Assembly (NCBI RefSeq): GCF_052060015.1 | Contig: NZ_JBPODZ010000004.1 | Span: 62,001-126,000 of the forward strand | Reading direction: 5' to 3' | Source: Arhodomonas sp052060015 | GTDB taxonomy: Bacteria > Pseudomonadota > Gammaproteobacteria > Nitrococcales > Nitrococcaceae | Length of the DNA: 64,000 bases | Part shown: in pieces, positions 39,882 through 48,399 of the stretch | Numbering within the stretch: the first letter of the stretch is position 1 | Layout: each line of letters starts with the position of its first letter | Notes under the pieces: model-generated | Database searches by the model: none | Told to the model about the DNA's origin: nothing | Seen by the model: the letters and a program-made list of their open reading frames with translations, nothing else | Program-made: the position numbers and the translations under genes

Positions 39882-40139
39882 TCACTTGCCCTTGGCCATC
39901 CGGCCGTAGCGCTTGCGGAACTGGTCCACGCGCCCGCCGGCGGAGAGCACCCGCTGCTTACCGGTGAAGAATGGATGGCTCTTGCTCGAGACCTCCACCC
40001 GCACCAAGGGGTACTCATTGCCATCCTCCCAGGTGATGGTCTCCTCGGTGCGAATGGTGGAGCGGGTCTTGAACGCGAAATCCGCCGTGGGGTCCTGGAA
40101 GACCACCTCGCGGTATTCCGGATGGATGTCCTTTTTCAT
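39882..40139 (-). CDS. rpmE2: 50S ribosomal protein L31 type B
   Basis: This 85-residue ribosomal protein begins MKKDIHPEYREVVFQD, has the SSKSHPFFTGKQR core, and ends in a basic tail. It lacks the Cys quartet of zinc-binding L31, so it is the zinc-independent (C-minus) type B form, often induced under zinc limitation. No zinc-containing L31 is in the window. It is followed by a strong terminator. No Zur box was identified with confidence. Confidence 0.93.
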   Translation of the reverse strand: MKKDIHPEYREVVFQDPTADFAFKTRSTIRTEETITWEDGNEYPLVRVEVSSKSHPFFTGKQRVLSAGGRVDQFRKRYGRMAKGK

Positions 40140-40247
40140 GCCGTCACCTTAGCCTTGCGCCGTGGGCCCCGGACTGCGACCCGGGGATTGCGAACTCTCG
40201 GAAACGCGCAATGGTAGAGGATCCCCGCGCCGGCTACAACCGCCCCC

Positions 40248-40583
40248 TCAGTGCTGGTAAGGGAAGGAGATGACCCGTGCCCGGCGTCGTGGTCGGGGCG
40301 GGAGCTGGCCGCAGGCGACGTTGAGCCGTTCGGCCAGCCCGTCGGCGCCGGCGAAGCGCTCCCACATCATCCCGTAGATGCGGACGCAGGCGCCCAGCGG
40401 AGTGTCGGCCCGCTCCCGCTCCCGGTCGATGCGCCACTGCAGGCGGCGGAGCCGAGTTTGGCGCCGTGCCGGACGTGCGGCGATTAACCGGTCCACCGCG
40501 TCGCGTCGGTATGCCTCGAAGGCCTCCGGCGACGAGCGGGCCAGGCTTGCCCATTCATCGAAGCTACAGGGACCGGTATCCAC
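40248..40583 (-). CDS. DUF3135 family protein
   Basis: This 111-residue, Arg-rich soluble protein is predicted to be helical. The N-terminal FDEWASLARSSPEAFEAYRR and the central RLRRLQWRIDRERERA are the marks of DUF3135. The C-terminal half continues ACVRIYGMMWERF, also family-like. No function is known. It stands alone between the Ig-like lipoprotein gene and rpmE2, all on the minus strand. Confidence 0.75.
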   Translation of the reverse strand: MDTGPCSFDEWASLARSSPEAFEAYRRDAVDRLIAARPARRQTRLRRLQWRIDRERERADTPLGACVRIYGMMWERFAGADGLAERLNVACGQLPPRPRRRARVISFPYQH

Positions 40584-40737
40584 GGCGCCACCTCATCGTC
40601 ACTCGAAATAACGATAGCAGATACCGCCTTTTTGGTAGCTCCCGCTCGCACCGTCTGCACATCCGTTCAACGACTAGTGCTGTCAGGTCAGGGCGCACGC
40701 TCCGCAGCAGGTACTGGCGACTCCTGCCTGTACGAGC

Positions 40738-43002
40738 CTATGTGGCGTCTGAGTCGGGGGGCGAGAAGTCGCTACCGTCGTCCGTGCTGTCAGTGTCCTC
40801 CTCGTCTTCGCAGTCGCTGACCCCAATGTCCGAGGACAGCGTGCCCACTGCCGAGAACGTGGCTCCGCCGCTGGCCTCGAAGGTGAAGGTGAAACTCGAG
40901 TCCGCGCATCCCACCGTCTCGAAGCGGGCTTGCGCTTCGCCGTCCACGCTTGTCCGCGGTCCGGTCAGCCAGTTACTGGAGGTTACCCCGGCCTTGTCAC
41001 CGTTTGCCGTGGCCTCCATCGACAGCGGGTCGCCGGACACAGGATTGCCGGAATCATCGACGAGCTCCAGGTTCACGGTGAAGGTGCCGCCGCTCTGGCT
41101 GGCCTGACCGAGGAGTCGACCCTGATCAATGGCCTTCACTGTGATCTCCACGCTGGATTCCTCTATGCCCTCGCCGCCGCTCGCGGTAAAGGTTAGCGCG
41201 ATCGGCTCCTCGCCAGTGATCTGGCCACTGACAGCGACGGGGAAAGTCACGCAGCCGTCACCGCCGGTTACCACAGGCGCGCCGCCATTAACGGTGACCG
41301 TTGCCGCGCCAGTGCCGCTGGTCGAATGGGTGACCTCCCTGCCACTCACCGGGGCGTCGTTGAGGTCGCGCAGGCATAGCGTCACGTTGGTGGTGCTGTT
41401 CGCAGCCAGCTCGGTGTGGGAGCTGGTGAGCGTGAGCGGGCGGATCGGGGCGTAGAAAACGTCGCTGGTGATCTCTGTGCCGTCCGCGGAGGCCACCAGT
41501 AGGGCCCGCTGGTTGAGCCGGGAGACCGGGTAGTTGATCGCCGTGGACGCCACGCCCTGCGCATTGGTTGTCGCGGCGTTGAAGACGTTGCCGTACTGGG
41601 CGCGCCCCACGACGTAAGGGATACTCGCCCCGGTGTCCTCGACGCTTCCGGAGCCGTCATTCCAGGGGAAGGCGGGGTCCACGAACAGCGAGTTCTCACC
41701 AAGGATGCTCTCGATGGTGTAGCGGCCAATGAAGGCGTGGTTCTGCCCCTCCGGATCCGCATTGATCACCAGGGCGTCTTCCCGGCGGACGCCGTCACTC
41801 TGGAAGCGCGCAGAGGCACTGCTGAACTCGTTGCCGCCCTCCAGCGCATTGCCGTCCCCGCCTTGGATGGCAAAGGTGCCGGTGGTCTGCGGGTAGCCGT
41901 CGAGGGGGGAGTCCACCAGGGAGAATCGGATCTCCGTGCCCGCCGGCGGCGGGTTGCCGAAGCGGTCCGTGGCGACGGCGCTGATCACCCGGGAGTAGGT
42001 GCCGTCCTGGAAGGCCTCGCCCTCGGCCAAGGGTAGGACGAAGGGCTGATCCACACCGTTGGCGCGGATCGCCTCGATGTAGGGTCCGGTCAGGGTGATG
42101 GCCTGCACCGTGCCATCGGAGATGCCCACGGTGATGGTGTCGGTGACCGGATCGTCGATGCCATTGGTGACGTCGTTGTCGCGGTCACTGATGAGGCGGA
42201 TCTGCACCTCTTCGGCGCGTTCCTCGGCCACCAGGGAGACGTTGGCCTCGCCTCGGACGGTGCTGGTCTCGACGCTCTGGCCGCTCTCGCCGCCGACCCG
42301 GAGCTCGGCGGCCGGGTCGCCGAGGAGCTCGACGCGGAGGTTGTCCGACTCCGGGTCAGTCACTACTTGGCCGGCCGCGTCCCGGAGGGTCACGGCCAGT
42401 AGACCGGTGTCATCGTGGCCGGAGCCAGCAGTATAGACCCGGTTGCGGAGCTCGGCGAAGATGGTGTCCGGATTGCCGTCGTTCAGCCCCGATCCCACTT
42501 GGATCGTAATCTCGTCGGTGGCGGTACGCCCGTTGGAGGGGTCGGTGACCTCCGCACGGATGGTGACGCTGCCGGTCTGCTGCCAGGCATGGAAGATGAG
42601 CCGCGCAATGCCGCCGGACGACTCCACCGGCCAGCTCCAGAAGGCCTGCGGTACCTCGGTGCCGTCCGGCAACTCCACTGTTTCGCTGAGGTCCGAGGGG
42701 TACAGTGCGCCCGTCTCCGTCTGTCCGCCACGGACCGAGAAGTTCACCACTGTTTCCGTGGGCAGCGGCCCCCCGTTATCGTGCTTAACCTCCGCCCACA
42801 CGTTGGTGGTGTAGGGTTGTGCATACGGGTACTGGAACTCCCCGGTCTGGACCGGGAGGCTGGTGGCGTCCGCATGCAGCGTGATATCCGGCTTGGGCTC
42901 CAGCGGGTTGCTGTCCGAGCCGCCCCCGCCGCCGCCGCAGGCGGCCAGCAAGAGGCCCGCAAGGAGCAAGATGAGGGAGTGCAAAGCCCGCTGGTGTGCC
43001 AT
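40738..43002 (-). CDS. Large Ig-like-domain surface lipoprotein of unknown function
   Basis: This 754-residue secreted lipoprotein has a signal sequence ending in the lipobox LLAAC (Cys at about 22), followed by a Gly6 linker. The rest is beta-rich and looks like a string of invasin/Big-type Ig-like modules, with recurrent motifs such as LRDAAGQVVTDP, VATDRFGNPPPAGTEI, CLRDLNDAPVSG and ELVDDSGNPVSGDP. The C-terminal 25 residues are extremely acidic (Asp/Glu/Ser). Two Cys pairs late in the protein could form disulfides. AAGGA precedes the ATG. A cell-surface or adhesive role is inferred from architecture only; no enzymatic motif was seen. Confidence 0.75.
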   Translation of the reverse strand: MAHQRALHSLILLLAGLLLAACGGGGGGSDSNPLEPKPDITLHADATSLPVQTGEFQYPYAQPYTTNVWAEVKHDNGGPLPTETVVNFSVRGGQTETGALYPSDLSETVELPDGTEVPQAFWSWPVESSGGIARLIFHAWQQTGSVTIRAEVTDPSNGRTATDEITIQVGSGLNDGNPDTIFAELRNRVYTAGSGHDDTGLLAVTLRDAAGQVVTDPESDNLRVELLGDPAAELRVGGESGQSVETSTVRGEANVSLVAEERAEEVQIRLISDRDNDVTNGIDDPVTDTITVGISDGTVQAITLTGPYIEAIRANGVDQPFVLPLAEGEAFQDGTYSRVISAVATDRFGNPPPAGTEIRFSLVDSPLDGYPQTTGTFAIQGGDGNALEGGNEFSSASARFQSDGVRREDALVINADPEGQNHAFIGRYTIESILGENSLFVDPAFPWNDGSGSVEDTGASIPYVVGRAQYGNVFNAATTNAQGVASTAINYPVSRLNQRALLVASADGTEITSDVFYAPIRPLTLTSSHTELAANSTTNVTLCLRDLNDAPVSGREVTHSTSGTGAATVTVNGGAPVVTGGDGCVTFPVAVSGQITGEEPIALTFTASGGEGIEESSVEITVKAIDQGRLLGQASQSGGTFTVNLELVDDSGNPVSGDPLSMEATANGDKAGVTSSNWLTGPRTSVDGEAQARFETVGCADSSFTFTFEASGGATFSAVGTLSSDIGVSDCEDEEDTDSTDDGSDFSPPDSDAT

Positions 43003-43210
43003 GTCCGTTCGTCCTTATATTCGCGATTCTTCTGCGGCGGGGTCTTCATAGAAGCCTGCTAGATACCGGCCGCGTGGCAGCGGACCGGTTGCCCCCTTTG
43101 CGCGGAATTTACCTCGATGGTGACGGGATCGCCAAACCCGGCCGCGAAAATGTAGAGTCCTTGGCAGAACCGGCCGCTGTCAGCGCACAGGCCAGCGGAG
43201 TAAAGCGATC

Positions 43211-43588
43211 ATGTACATGGCCCTCAAGCACATCCATTTGGCCACCGTGGTGATCACCATCGCGCTGTTCCTGCTGCGCGGCTACTGGATGTTCGCGGGC
43301 TCACCGATGCTGCAGCGGCGATGGGTGCGCATCGCCCCCCATGTCAACGACACGGTGCTGCTGGTCTCGGCGCTGTGGCTGGCGGTGAGCGTCTACCAGT
43401 ATCCGATGGTCCTCCACGGCTGGATCACCGCCAAGATTATCGCCCTGATCGTGTATATCGTGCTGGGCACCATTGCGCTGAAGCGTGGTCCGACGATGGC
43501 GGCCCGCGGCGCGGCGTTCGTTGCCGCCCTGGTGGTATTCGCCTATATCGTGCGTACCGCACTCACCCGCTCGCCCTGGCCGCTTTGA
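43211..43588 (+). CDS. SirB2-family inner-membrane protein
   Basis: This 125-residue protein has four hydrophobic helices. It starts with the family pattern LKHIHLATVVITIALFLLRG, followed by RIAPHVNDTVLL and then LHGWITAKIIALIVYIVLG. SirB2 was named for an indirect effect on invasion genes in Salmonella, but its molecular role is unknown. An ATG two codons downstream is an alternative start. It is divergent from the lipoprotein gene and convergent with the CPXCG gene. Confidence 0.85.
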   Translation: MYMALKHIHLATVVITIALFLLRGYWMFAGSPMLQRRWVRIAPHVNDTVLLVSALWLAVSVYQYPMVLHGWITAKIIALIVYIVLGTIALKRGPTMAARGAAFVAALVVFAYIVRTALTRSPWPL

Positions 43589-43597
43589 GCCAGGGGG

Positions 43598-43786
43598 TCA
43601 GTCGTCATCGCGGGCGGCGCTGACGCGCTCGGGGTTGCCATCCGCGGTGATGTGCAGGGCGATCTCTATGGGCCGGCAGCACACCGGGCAGTCCTCCACG
43701 TAGCGCTGGGCGCCGGCGGACCAATCCACCAGGGTGGTGAAGGCCTCGCCGCAGTACGGGCACTCCAGTATCTCTTCTTCGATCAC
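43598..43786 (-). CDS. CPXCG motif cysteine-rich protein
   Basis: This 62-residue protein has two metal-binding-type Cys pairs, CPYCG (about 9-13) and CPVCC (about 33-37), as in a small zinc-ribbon. The IEEEILECPYCGE start is the family signature. The GTG start overlaps the hemW stop by 4 bases (GTGA), so it is translated with hemW. Function is unknown. Confidence 0.85.
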   Translation of the reverse strand: MIEEEILECPYCGEAFTTLVDWSAGAQRYVEDCPVCCRPIEIALHITADGNPERVSAARDDD

Positions 43787-44940
43787 GCGCTATCCTCGGG
43801 CAGGAAGCAGGCGAGCAGGTCATTGAGGAAGAGCAGCCCATGCTCCGTGGGCTGCAGGCGGCCGGGGTCGTCCCGCAACAGCCCCTGCTCGATGGCCAGC
43901 GTCTGGCCGGGGCGGAAGGCATCGGCGCCCAGGCCCGTGCGGGCGGCGGCCGCCTCCACGTCGATCCCGGCCGGCAGGCGCATGGCGTTCATCATCAGTT
44001 CCAGTACCCGCTCCCCCGGCGGCACCTCCTGGCGGGCGGCGAGGGTGTCGTTGGCCGCCAGGTATTGCCTCGGTGCGGCGATGCGCTGATAGCGCTCGAT
44101 GCCGCCATCGGGGCGGGTGCACTTGCCGTGGGCACCGGCGCCCAGCGCCAGGTAGTCGCCGTAGGTCCAGTAGTTGAGATTGTGCCGGCACTCATGCCCC
44201 GGCCGTGCCCACGCGGAGACCTCGTAGCGCTGGTATCCCGCCGCATGGAGCCGGCCGTGCACCGCCGCCTGGATGTCGAAGGCCGTGTCCTCATCCGGCA
44301 CGGCAGGCGGACGGGCGGCGAAGGCGGTCCCGGGCTCGAGGGTGAGCTGGTAGCAGGATAGATGCGGGGCATCCAGCGCGATTACCGCCATTGCGTCCGC
44401 CTCGGCCTGCTCCGGGGTCTGCTCCGGCAGGGCGTACATCAGGTCCAGGTTGTGGCTGGCCAGGCCGGCCTCCGGCAGCGCACTGGCCGCCGCCCGCGCC
44501 TCCGCGGGTCCGTGGATGCGGCCGAGGCGCCGGAGCTGGCCGGCGTCCAGGCTCTGCACCCCCAGCGAGATCCGGGTGACGCCGCCGTCGCGGTAGGCGC
44601 GGAAGGTACCGGTCTCCGCCGTGCCGGGGTTGGCCTCCAGGGTGATCTCCGCGTCTGTCGCCACGGGCAGGCGCTGGCCCAGGCCGGCGAGGAGCCGGCC
44701 GATGGCCTCCGCCGGGAACAGGCTCGGCGTGCCGCCGCCGATGAACACGCTGGAGATCTCGCGGCCGTGGACACCGGCGGCCTCCGCCTCCGCGTCGCGC
44801 AGCAGCGCGTGGACATAGGCATCCACGGGGAGCGCCCCGCGCAGGGCATGGGAGTTGAAGTCGCAGTAAGGGCACTTGCGCACGCACCAGGGCAAGTGGA
44901 TGTACAGCCCCAGCGGTGGCAGCTCGGCAGCGGCGTTCAT
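43783..44940 (-). CDS. hemW: Radical SAM heme chaperone HemW
   Basis: This 385-residue radical SAM protein was long annotated as oxygen-independent coproporphyrinogen oxidase but is now regarded as a heme-binding chaperone. The cluster motif CVRKCPYCDF (about 19-28) has the CX3CX2C spacing of the HemN/HemW family. GGGTPSLF and LEANPGT follow. The C-terminal HemN domain is present (NYWTYGDYLALGAGAHG). The ATG at 44940 is chosen because the family N-terminus starts there; its ribosome site is weak. A palindromic element begins 34 bases upstream. Confidence 0.9.
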   Translation of the reverse strand: MNAAAELPPLGLYIHLPWCVRKCPYCDFNSHALRGALPVDAYVHALLRDAEAEAAGVHGREISSVFIGGGTPSLFPAEAIGRLLAGLGQRLPVATDAEITLEANPGTAETGTFRAYRDGGVTRISLGVQSLDAGQLRRLGRIHGPAEARAAASALPEAGLASHNLDLMYALPEQTPEQAEADAMAVIALDAPHLSCYQLTLEPGTAFAARPPAVPDEDTAFDIQAAVHGRLHAAGYQRYEVSAWARPGHECRHNLNYWTYGDYLALGAGAHGKCTRPDGGIERYQRIAAPRQYLAANDTLAARQEVPPGERVLELMMNAMRLPAGIDVEAAAARTGLGADAFRPGQTLAIEQGLLRDDPGRLQPTEHGLLFLNDLLACFLPEDSA

Positions 44941-44974
44941 GGCTGGTTCAGCGGGCTGCACCGGCGAGGAGCAC

Positions 44975-45071
44975 GCCACCGATACACGCGAATGCACGCG
45001 GTTGCACGCAAGGTATTCGAGACTGGATGTGGTATGCACCTAGTTCGTGTGCATCTGTGTTCATCTGTGGC
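44975..45071. repeat. Palindromic repeat element, long copy
   Basis: This 97-base element is bounded by gccac and gtggc. Its two arms are imperfect inverted copies of each other. Each arm also carries short tandem steps of about 10-11 bases: left arm gatacacgcg, aatgcacgcg, gttgcacgca; right arm (reverse complement) agatgaacac, agatgcacac. The element lies between rdgB and hemW. It contains the last three sense codons and the TGA of rdgB. It resembles REP/MITE-like intergenic elements, and a shorter relative is at 26963-27002. Confidence 0.65.
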
Positions 45072-45681
45072 TCCCGTCCAAATTGCCCCGGAGTTTTACG
45101 CTGAGTTGTTCGCGAAGGCGCTCCAGGGCACGCGCCCGGTGGCTGTAGCGGTTCTTGGTGGCGGCGCCCAGCTCCGCGGCGGTGCAGCCGAGTTCCGGGA
45201 CGTAGAACAGCGGATCGTAGCCGAATCCGTTCTCCCCGCGCGGTTCGCGGAGGATCCGCCCCTCCCAGCTTCCCTGGCAGATCAGCGGCGTCGGGTCCTC
45301 GGCGTGACGCAGGAACACCACCACGCACTGGAAGCGGGCCGAGCGCTCGGTATCGGGGAATTCCCAGAGCTCGTCGAGGAGGTATTCGTTGTTGGCGGCG
45401 TCGCTGGCCTCCGGCCCCGCGAAGCGGGCTGAATAGATCCCGGGTGCCCCGCCCAGGGCGTCGACCTCCAGCCCGGAGTCGTCGGCGATGGCCGGCAGGC
45501 TGGTGTGGTGGCTGGCGTTGCGGGCCTTGAGTATGGCGTTCTCCACGAACGTCAGGCCCGTCTCCTCCACCGGCGGCACGTAGTAGAACGACTGGGCGGT
45601 CAGGCTCACGCCCAGCGGCGCGAGTAGGGCCTCGATCTCCCGCGCCTTGCCCTCGTTGTTGCTCGCCAGGACCATCCTCAT
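45061..45681 (-). CDS. rdgB: XTP/dITP diphosphatase (non-canonical purine NTP pyrophosphatase)
   Basis: This 206-residue house-cleaning enzyme removes ITP, dITP and XTP from nucleotide pools. Motifs LASNNEGKAREI (N-terminal strand and Lys), FVENAILKARNAS (about 45-57), IADDSGLEVDALGGAPGIYSAR and GFGYDPLF are all present. A GTG codon immediately before the ATG could also serve. The C-terminus ends in SHR from within a palindromic repeat, so its last residues differ from family norms. It lies between rph and hemW, as in many gammaproteobacteria. Confidence 0.93.
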   Translation of the reverse strand: MRMVLASNNEGKAREIEALLAPLGVSLTAQSFYYVPPVEETGLTFVENAILKARNASHHTSLPAIADDSGLEVDALGGAPGIYSARFAGPEASDAANNEYLLDELWEFPDTERSARFQCVVVFLRHAEDPTPLICQGSWEGRILREPRGENGFGYDPLFYVPELGCTAAELGAATKNRYSHRARALERLREQLSVKLRGNLDGSHR

Positions 45682-45693
45682 CACCGCGACCCT

Positions 45694-46413
45694 CTAGCTG
45701 CCGAGCGCCTCGCGCTGGGCCTCGATGAGCTCGCCAATGCCCTTCTCGGCGAGCCCCAGCATGGCATCGAGCTCGTCGCGCCGGAAGGCGTGGCCCTCAG
45801 CGGTGCCCTGGATCTCGATGATGCCGCCGGCCTCGTTCATGACCACGTTCATGTCCGTCTCTGCCTCGGAATCCTCGGCATAGTCCAGGTCCAGCACGGG
45901 TTCACCCCGGTAGATCCCCACGGACACCGCGGCCACATGGCCGATCAGGGGGTTGCGGCGGATCTGGCCGCGCCGGCCGAGCTGGCGCATGGCGTCGGCC
46001 AGGGCCACGTACCCGCCGGTGATGGCCGCGGTACGCGTGCCGCCGTCCGCCTGGAGCACATCGCAGTCGATGACCACCCGTCGCTCGCCCAGCGCCTCCA
46101 GGTTGATGCTCGCCCGCAGGGCCCGCCCGATCAGGCGCTGGATCTCGATGGTGCGGCCCTGCTGGCGTCCCCGCGCCGCCTCGCGGTCGTTGCGCGTGCC
46201 GGTCGCTCGCGGGAGCATGCCGTACTCGGCGGTGACCCAGCCCTTGCCGCTGCCGCGCAACCATGGTGGTGTGCGGTCCTCCACGGAGGCGGTGCACAGG
46301 ACCCGGGTCTCGCCGAACTCCACGAGTACTGAGCCCTCGGCGTGGCGGGTGAAGTGCCGGGTGAGCCGCACCGGGCGTCCTTCGTCCGGATGGCGGCCAC
46401 TGGGTCGTTGCAT
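45694..46413 (-). CDS. rph: Ribonuclease PH
   Basis: This 239-residue phosphorolytic 3'-5' exoribonuclease trims tRNA precursors. It starts with RPSGRHPDEGRPVRL and carries GKGWVTAEYGMLPRATGTRN. The phosphate site is in RTIEIQRLIGRALRA and the metal site in VIDCDVLQADGGTRTAAITG. The C-terminus is full length for an active enzyme. It is divergent from yicC (129 bases) and upstream of rdgB by 12 bases. Confidence 0.95.
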   Translation of the reverse strand: MQRPSGRHPDEGRPVRLTRHFTRHAEGSVLVEFGETRVLCTASVEDRTPPWLRGSGKGWVTAEYGMLPRATGTRNDREAARGRQQGRTIEIQRLIGRALRASINLEALGERRVVIDCDVLQADGGTRTAAITGGYVALADAMRQLGRRGQIRRNPLIGHVAAVSVGIYRGEPVLDLDYAEDSEAETDMNVVMNEAGGIIEIQGTAEGHAFRRDELDAMLGLAEKGIGELIEAQREALGS

Positions 46414-46542
46414 GGGAAATCCCCTTCGCCTCGATGGTCTGTTGCGGAAGACGCGCACTTTAGCATATCGCCGCGTGATGCCGGTTTTTTCCCGGTCGCG
46501 TTGGCGGTACTATTGAAGGCTTTCCCACGACAGGGCGCGGTG

Positions 46543-47409
46543 ATGATTCGGAGCATGACGGGGTTCGCGCGGCGCGATGCCGAGGGCGAGTGGGGCAGTC
46601 TCAGCTGGGAGTTGCGTTCGGTCAACCACCGCTACCTGGACCTATCGCCGCGCCTGCCCGACGAGCTGCGCTTCCTGGAACCCGATGTTCGCGACCGGCT
46701 GAGCGGGTCACTGTCCCGCGGCAAGGTCGAGGCGACCCTGCGCTTTCGGTCCCCGGCCGGGGGCGCCGCGGGTCTCGAGATCGACTGGGGCTACGCCGAC
46801 CAGGTGATCGGTGCCTGCGAACGGGTCGCCGAGCGCCTGTCGCAACCCGGCGCCGTCTCTCCCCTGGAGGTGCTCGCCATGCCCGGCGTAGTGGCCGAGG
46901 CCCGTCATGACTGGCAGCCGGTGGCGGCGGCGGCCCTGGAATGCCTGGACGAGGCCGTAGCTGAACTGGTTCGGGTCCGCGAGGGCGAGGGTGAACGCCT
47001 CGCCGCGGTGATCCGCGATCGCGTCGAGGGCGTGGCGACGCTCACCGCGGCCGTGCGTACCCGGCGGGTCACGGTCAACGAAGAGGTGCGCGCGCGGCTC
47101 GAGCGCCGCCTGGAGGAACTGGACGTCACTGCGGATCCGGGCCGGCTGGAGCAGGAGCTGGCCTTTATTGCCCAGCGCCTGGACGTCGATGAGGAGCTGG
47201 AGCGCCTCGACGCGCATGTCGCGGAGGTGAAAGCGGTGCTCGGGCGCGACGAGCCAGTGGGCCGACGGCTGGATTTCCTGATGCAGGAGCTCAACCGCGA
47301 GGCCAACACCCTGTCATCGAAGTCCAATGACGCCGAGACCACTCGGGCCGCGGTGGACATGAAGGTGCTCATCGAGCAGATGCGCGAACAGGTCCAGAAC
47401 GTCGAGTAG
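46543..47409 (+). CDS. yicC: YicC-family endoribonuclease
   Basis: This 288-residue protein begins with the family hallmark MIRSMTGFARRDAEG and ends with RLDFLMQELNREANTLSSK and a C-terminal helix. The E. coli homologue has been described as an endoribonuclease that affects small RNA stability. The ATG at 46543 is the family start, with AGGG upstream. It is the first gene of yicC-gmk-rpoZ-spoT-ridA-recG and divergent from rph. Confidence 0.92.
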   Translation: MIRSMTGFARRDAEGEWGSLSWELRSVNHRYLDLSPRLPDELRFLEPDVRDRLSGSLSRGKVEATLRFRSPAGGAAGLEIDWGYADQVIGACERVAERLSQPGAVSPLEVLAMPGVVAEARHDWQPVAAAALECLDEAVAELVRVREGEGERLAAVIRDRVEGVATLTAAVRTRRVTVNEEVRARLERRLEELDVTADPGRLEQELAFIAQRLDVDEELERLDAHVAEVKAVLGRDEPVGRRLDFLMQELNREANTLSSKSNDAETTRAAVDMKVLIEQMREQVQNVE

Positions 47410-47410
47410 C

Positions 47411-48028
47411 ATGGCAGGTACGCTGTTCATAGTCGCCGCGCCCTCGGGGGCAGGAAAGACCAGCCTGGTCGGCGCCCTGCGCGAGGCCGATCCGGCGGTG
47501 ACGGTTTCCGTGTCGCATACCACGCGGCCCCGGCGCGAAGGCGAGGAGGATGGCGCCCACTACCACTTCGTCGACGAGGCGACGTTCGTCTCCCTGATCG
47601 AGGCGGGCGAGTTCCTTGAGCATGCGCGGGTGTTCGGCAACCGCTACGGGACCACCCGGGCCGCCGTGGAGCGCGAGCTCGGCGCCGGCCGCGACGTGAT
47701 CCTCGAGATCGATTGGCAGGGTGCCCGTCAGGTGCGCGAGCGCATGCCGGCGGCGGTGTCCGTGTTCGTGCTGCCGCCGTCACGGGCCGCCCTCGAGCAT
47801 CGCCTGCGAAGGCGCGGTCAGGACAGCGACACCGTGATTGCCGAGCGCATGCGCGCGGCCGAAGCGGAGATGGTCCATTACGACGAGTTCGATTATCTCG
47901 TCATCAACGATGACTTCGACCGCGCCCTCGCTGACCTGCGCGCCGTGGTCCGTGCCGAGCGTCTGCGCTTGGCGCGCCAGAGCGAGGCCCATGCGGACGC
48001 CATTGCCGGGTTGCTCGGCGGCGGTTGA
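47411..48028 (+). CDS. gmk: Guanylate kinase
   Basis: This 205-residue enzyme phosphorylates GMP. The P-loop is APSGAGKTSL (about 9-18). The GMP site is in SVSHTTRPRREGEEDGAHY (about 33-51), and DVILEIDWQGARQV and the lid RLRRRGQDS follow. It begins one base after the yicC stop. Its neighbours rpoZ and spoT place it in the conserved guanine-nucleotide operon. Confidence 0.95.
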   Translation: MAGTLFIVAAPSGAGKTSLVGALREADPAVTVSVSHTTRPRREGEEDGAHYHFVDEATFVSLIEAGEFLEHARVFGNRYGTTRAAVERELGAGRDVILEIDWQGARQVRERMPAAVSVFVLPPSRAALEHRLRRRGQDSDTVIAERMRAAEAEMVHYDEFDYLVINDDFDRALADLRAVVRAERLRLARQSEAHADAIAGLLGGG

Positions 48029-48056
48029 GGGCTTTCTGTGTCCCCGGTGGAGGGGA

Positions 48057-48062
48057 TAGAAT
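48057..48062 (+). promoter_or_regulatory. Possible internal promoter for rpoZ-spoT
   Basis: In the 74-base gmk-rpoZ spacer a good -10 hexamer TAGAAT (48057-48062) stands 17 bases after TTTCTG (48034-48039), a poor -35. Another TTGTCA lies at 48067-48072 with no clear partner. A separate promoter for rpoZ-spoT is plausible but weakly supported. Confidence 0.3.
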
Positions 48063-48102
48063 CCAATTGTCAAGTAACCATGATTTCCGGGAGGTGCGCT
48101 GA

Positions 48103-48387
48103 ATGGCGCGTGTAACCGTCGAGGATTGCCTCGAGCATGTGGACAACCGTTTCGACCTGGTGCTGCTCGCGACGCGACGCGCGCGACAGCTCGAGCGCGG
48201 CAAGCAGCCGCTGGTGGACTGGAGCAACGATAAGCCGGGCGTGGTCGCCCTGCGTGAGATCGCCGAGGACCGCATCAATGCGGCCATGCTCGATGCCCAG
48301 GAGGCGGAGGCGGCGGTGGAATCCGCGGAGGCCGAGATCGAGCGCGTCAGCGGCCACCACGAGGAGCATCAGCCCCCGATGGGCTGA
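48103..48387 (+). CDS. rpoZ: RNA polymerase omega subunit
   Basis: This 94-residue RNA polymerase assembly subunit starts ARVTVEDCLEHVDNRFDLVL, followed by ATRRARQL and PLVDWSNDKPGVVALREI, all standard for gammaproteobacterial omega. GGGAGG precedes the ATG. The C-terminal 30 residues are acidic and helical. It lies directly upstream of spoT, whose product makes ppGpp, a ligand of the omega-containing polymerase. Confidence 0.96.
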   Translation: MARVTVEDCLEHVDNRFDLVLLATRRARQLERGKQPLVDWSNDKPGVVALREIAEDRINAAMLDAQEAEAAVESAEAEIERVSGHHEEHQPPMG

Positions 48388-48399
48388 GGCGGGCAAGGG

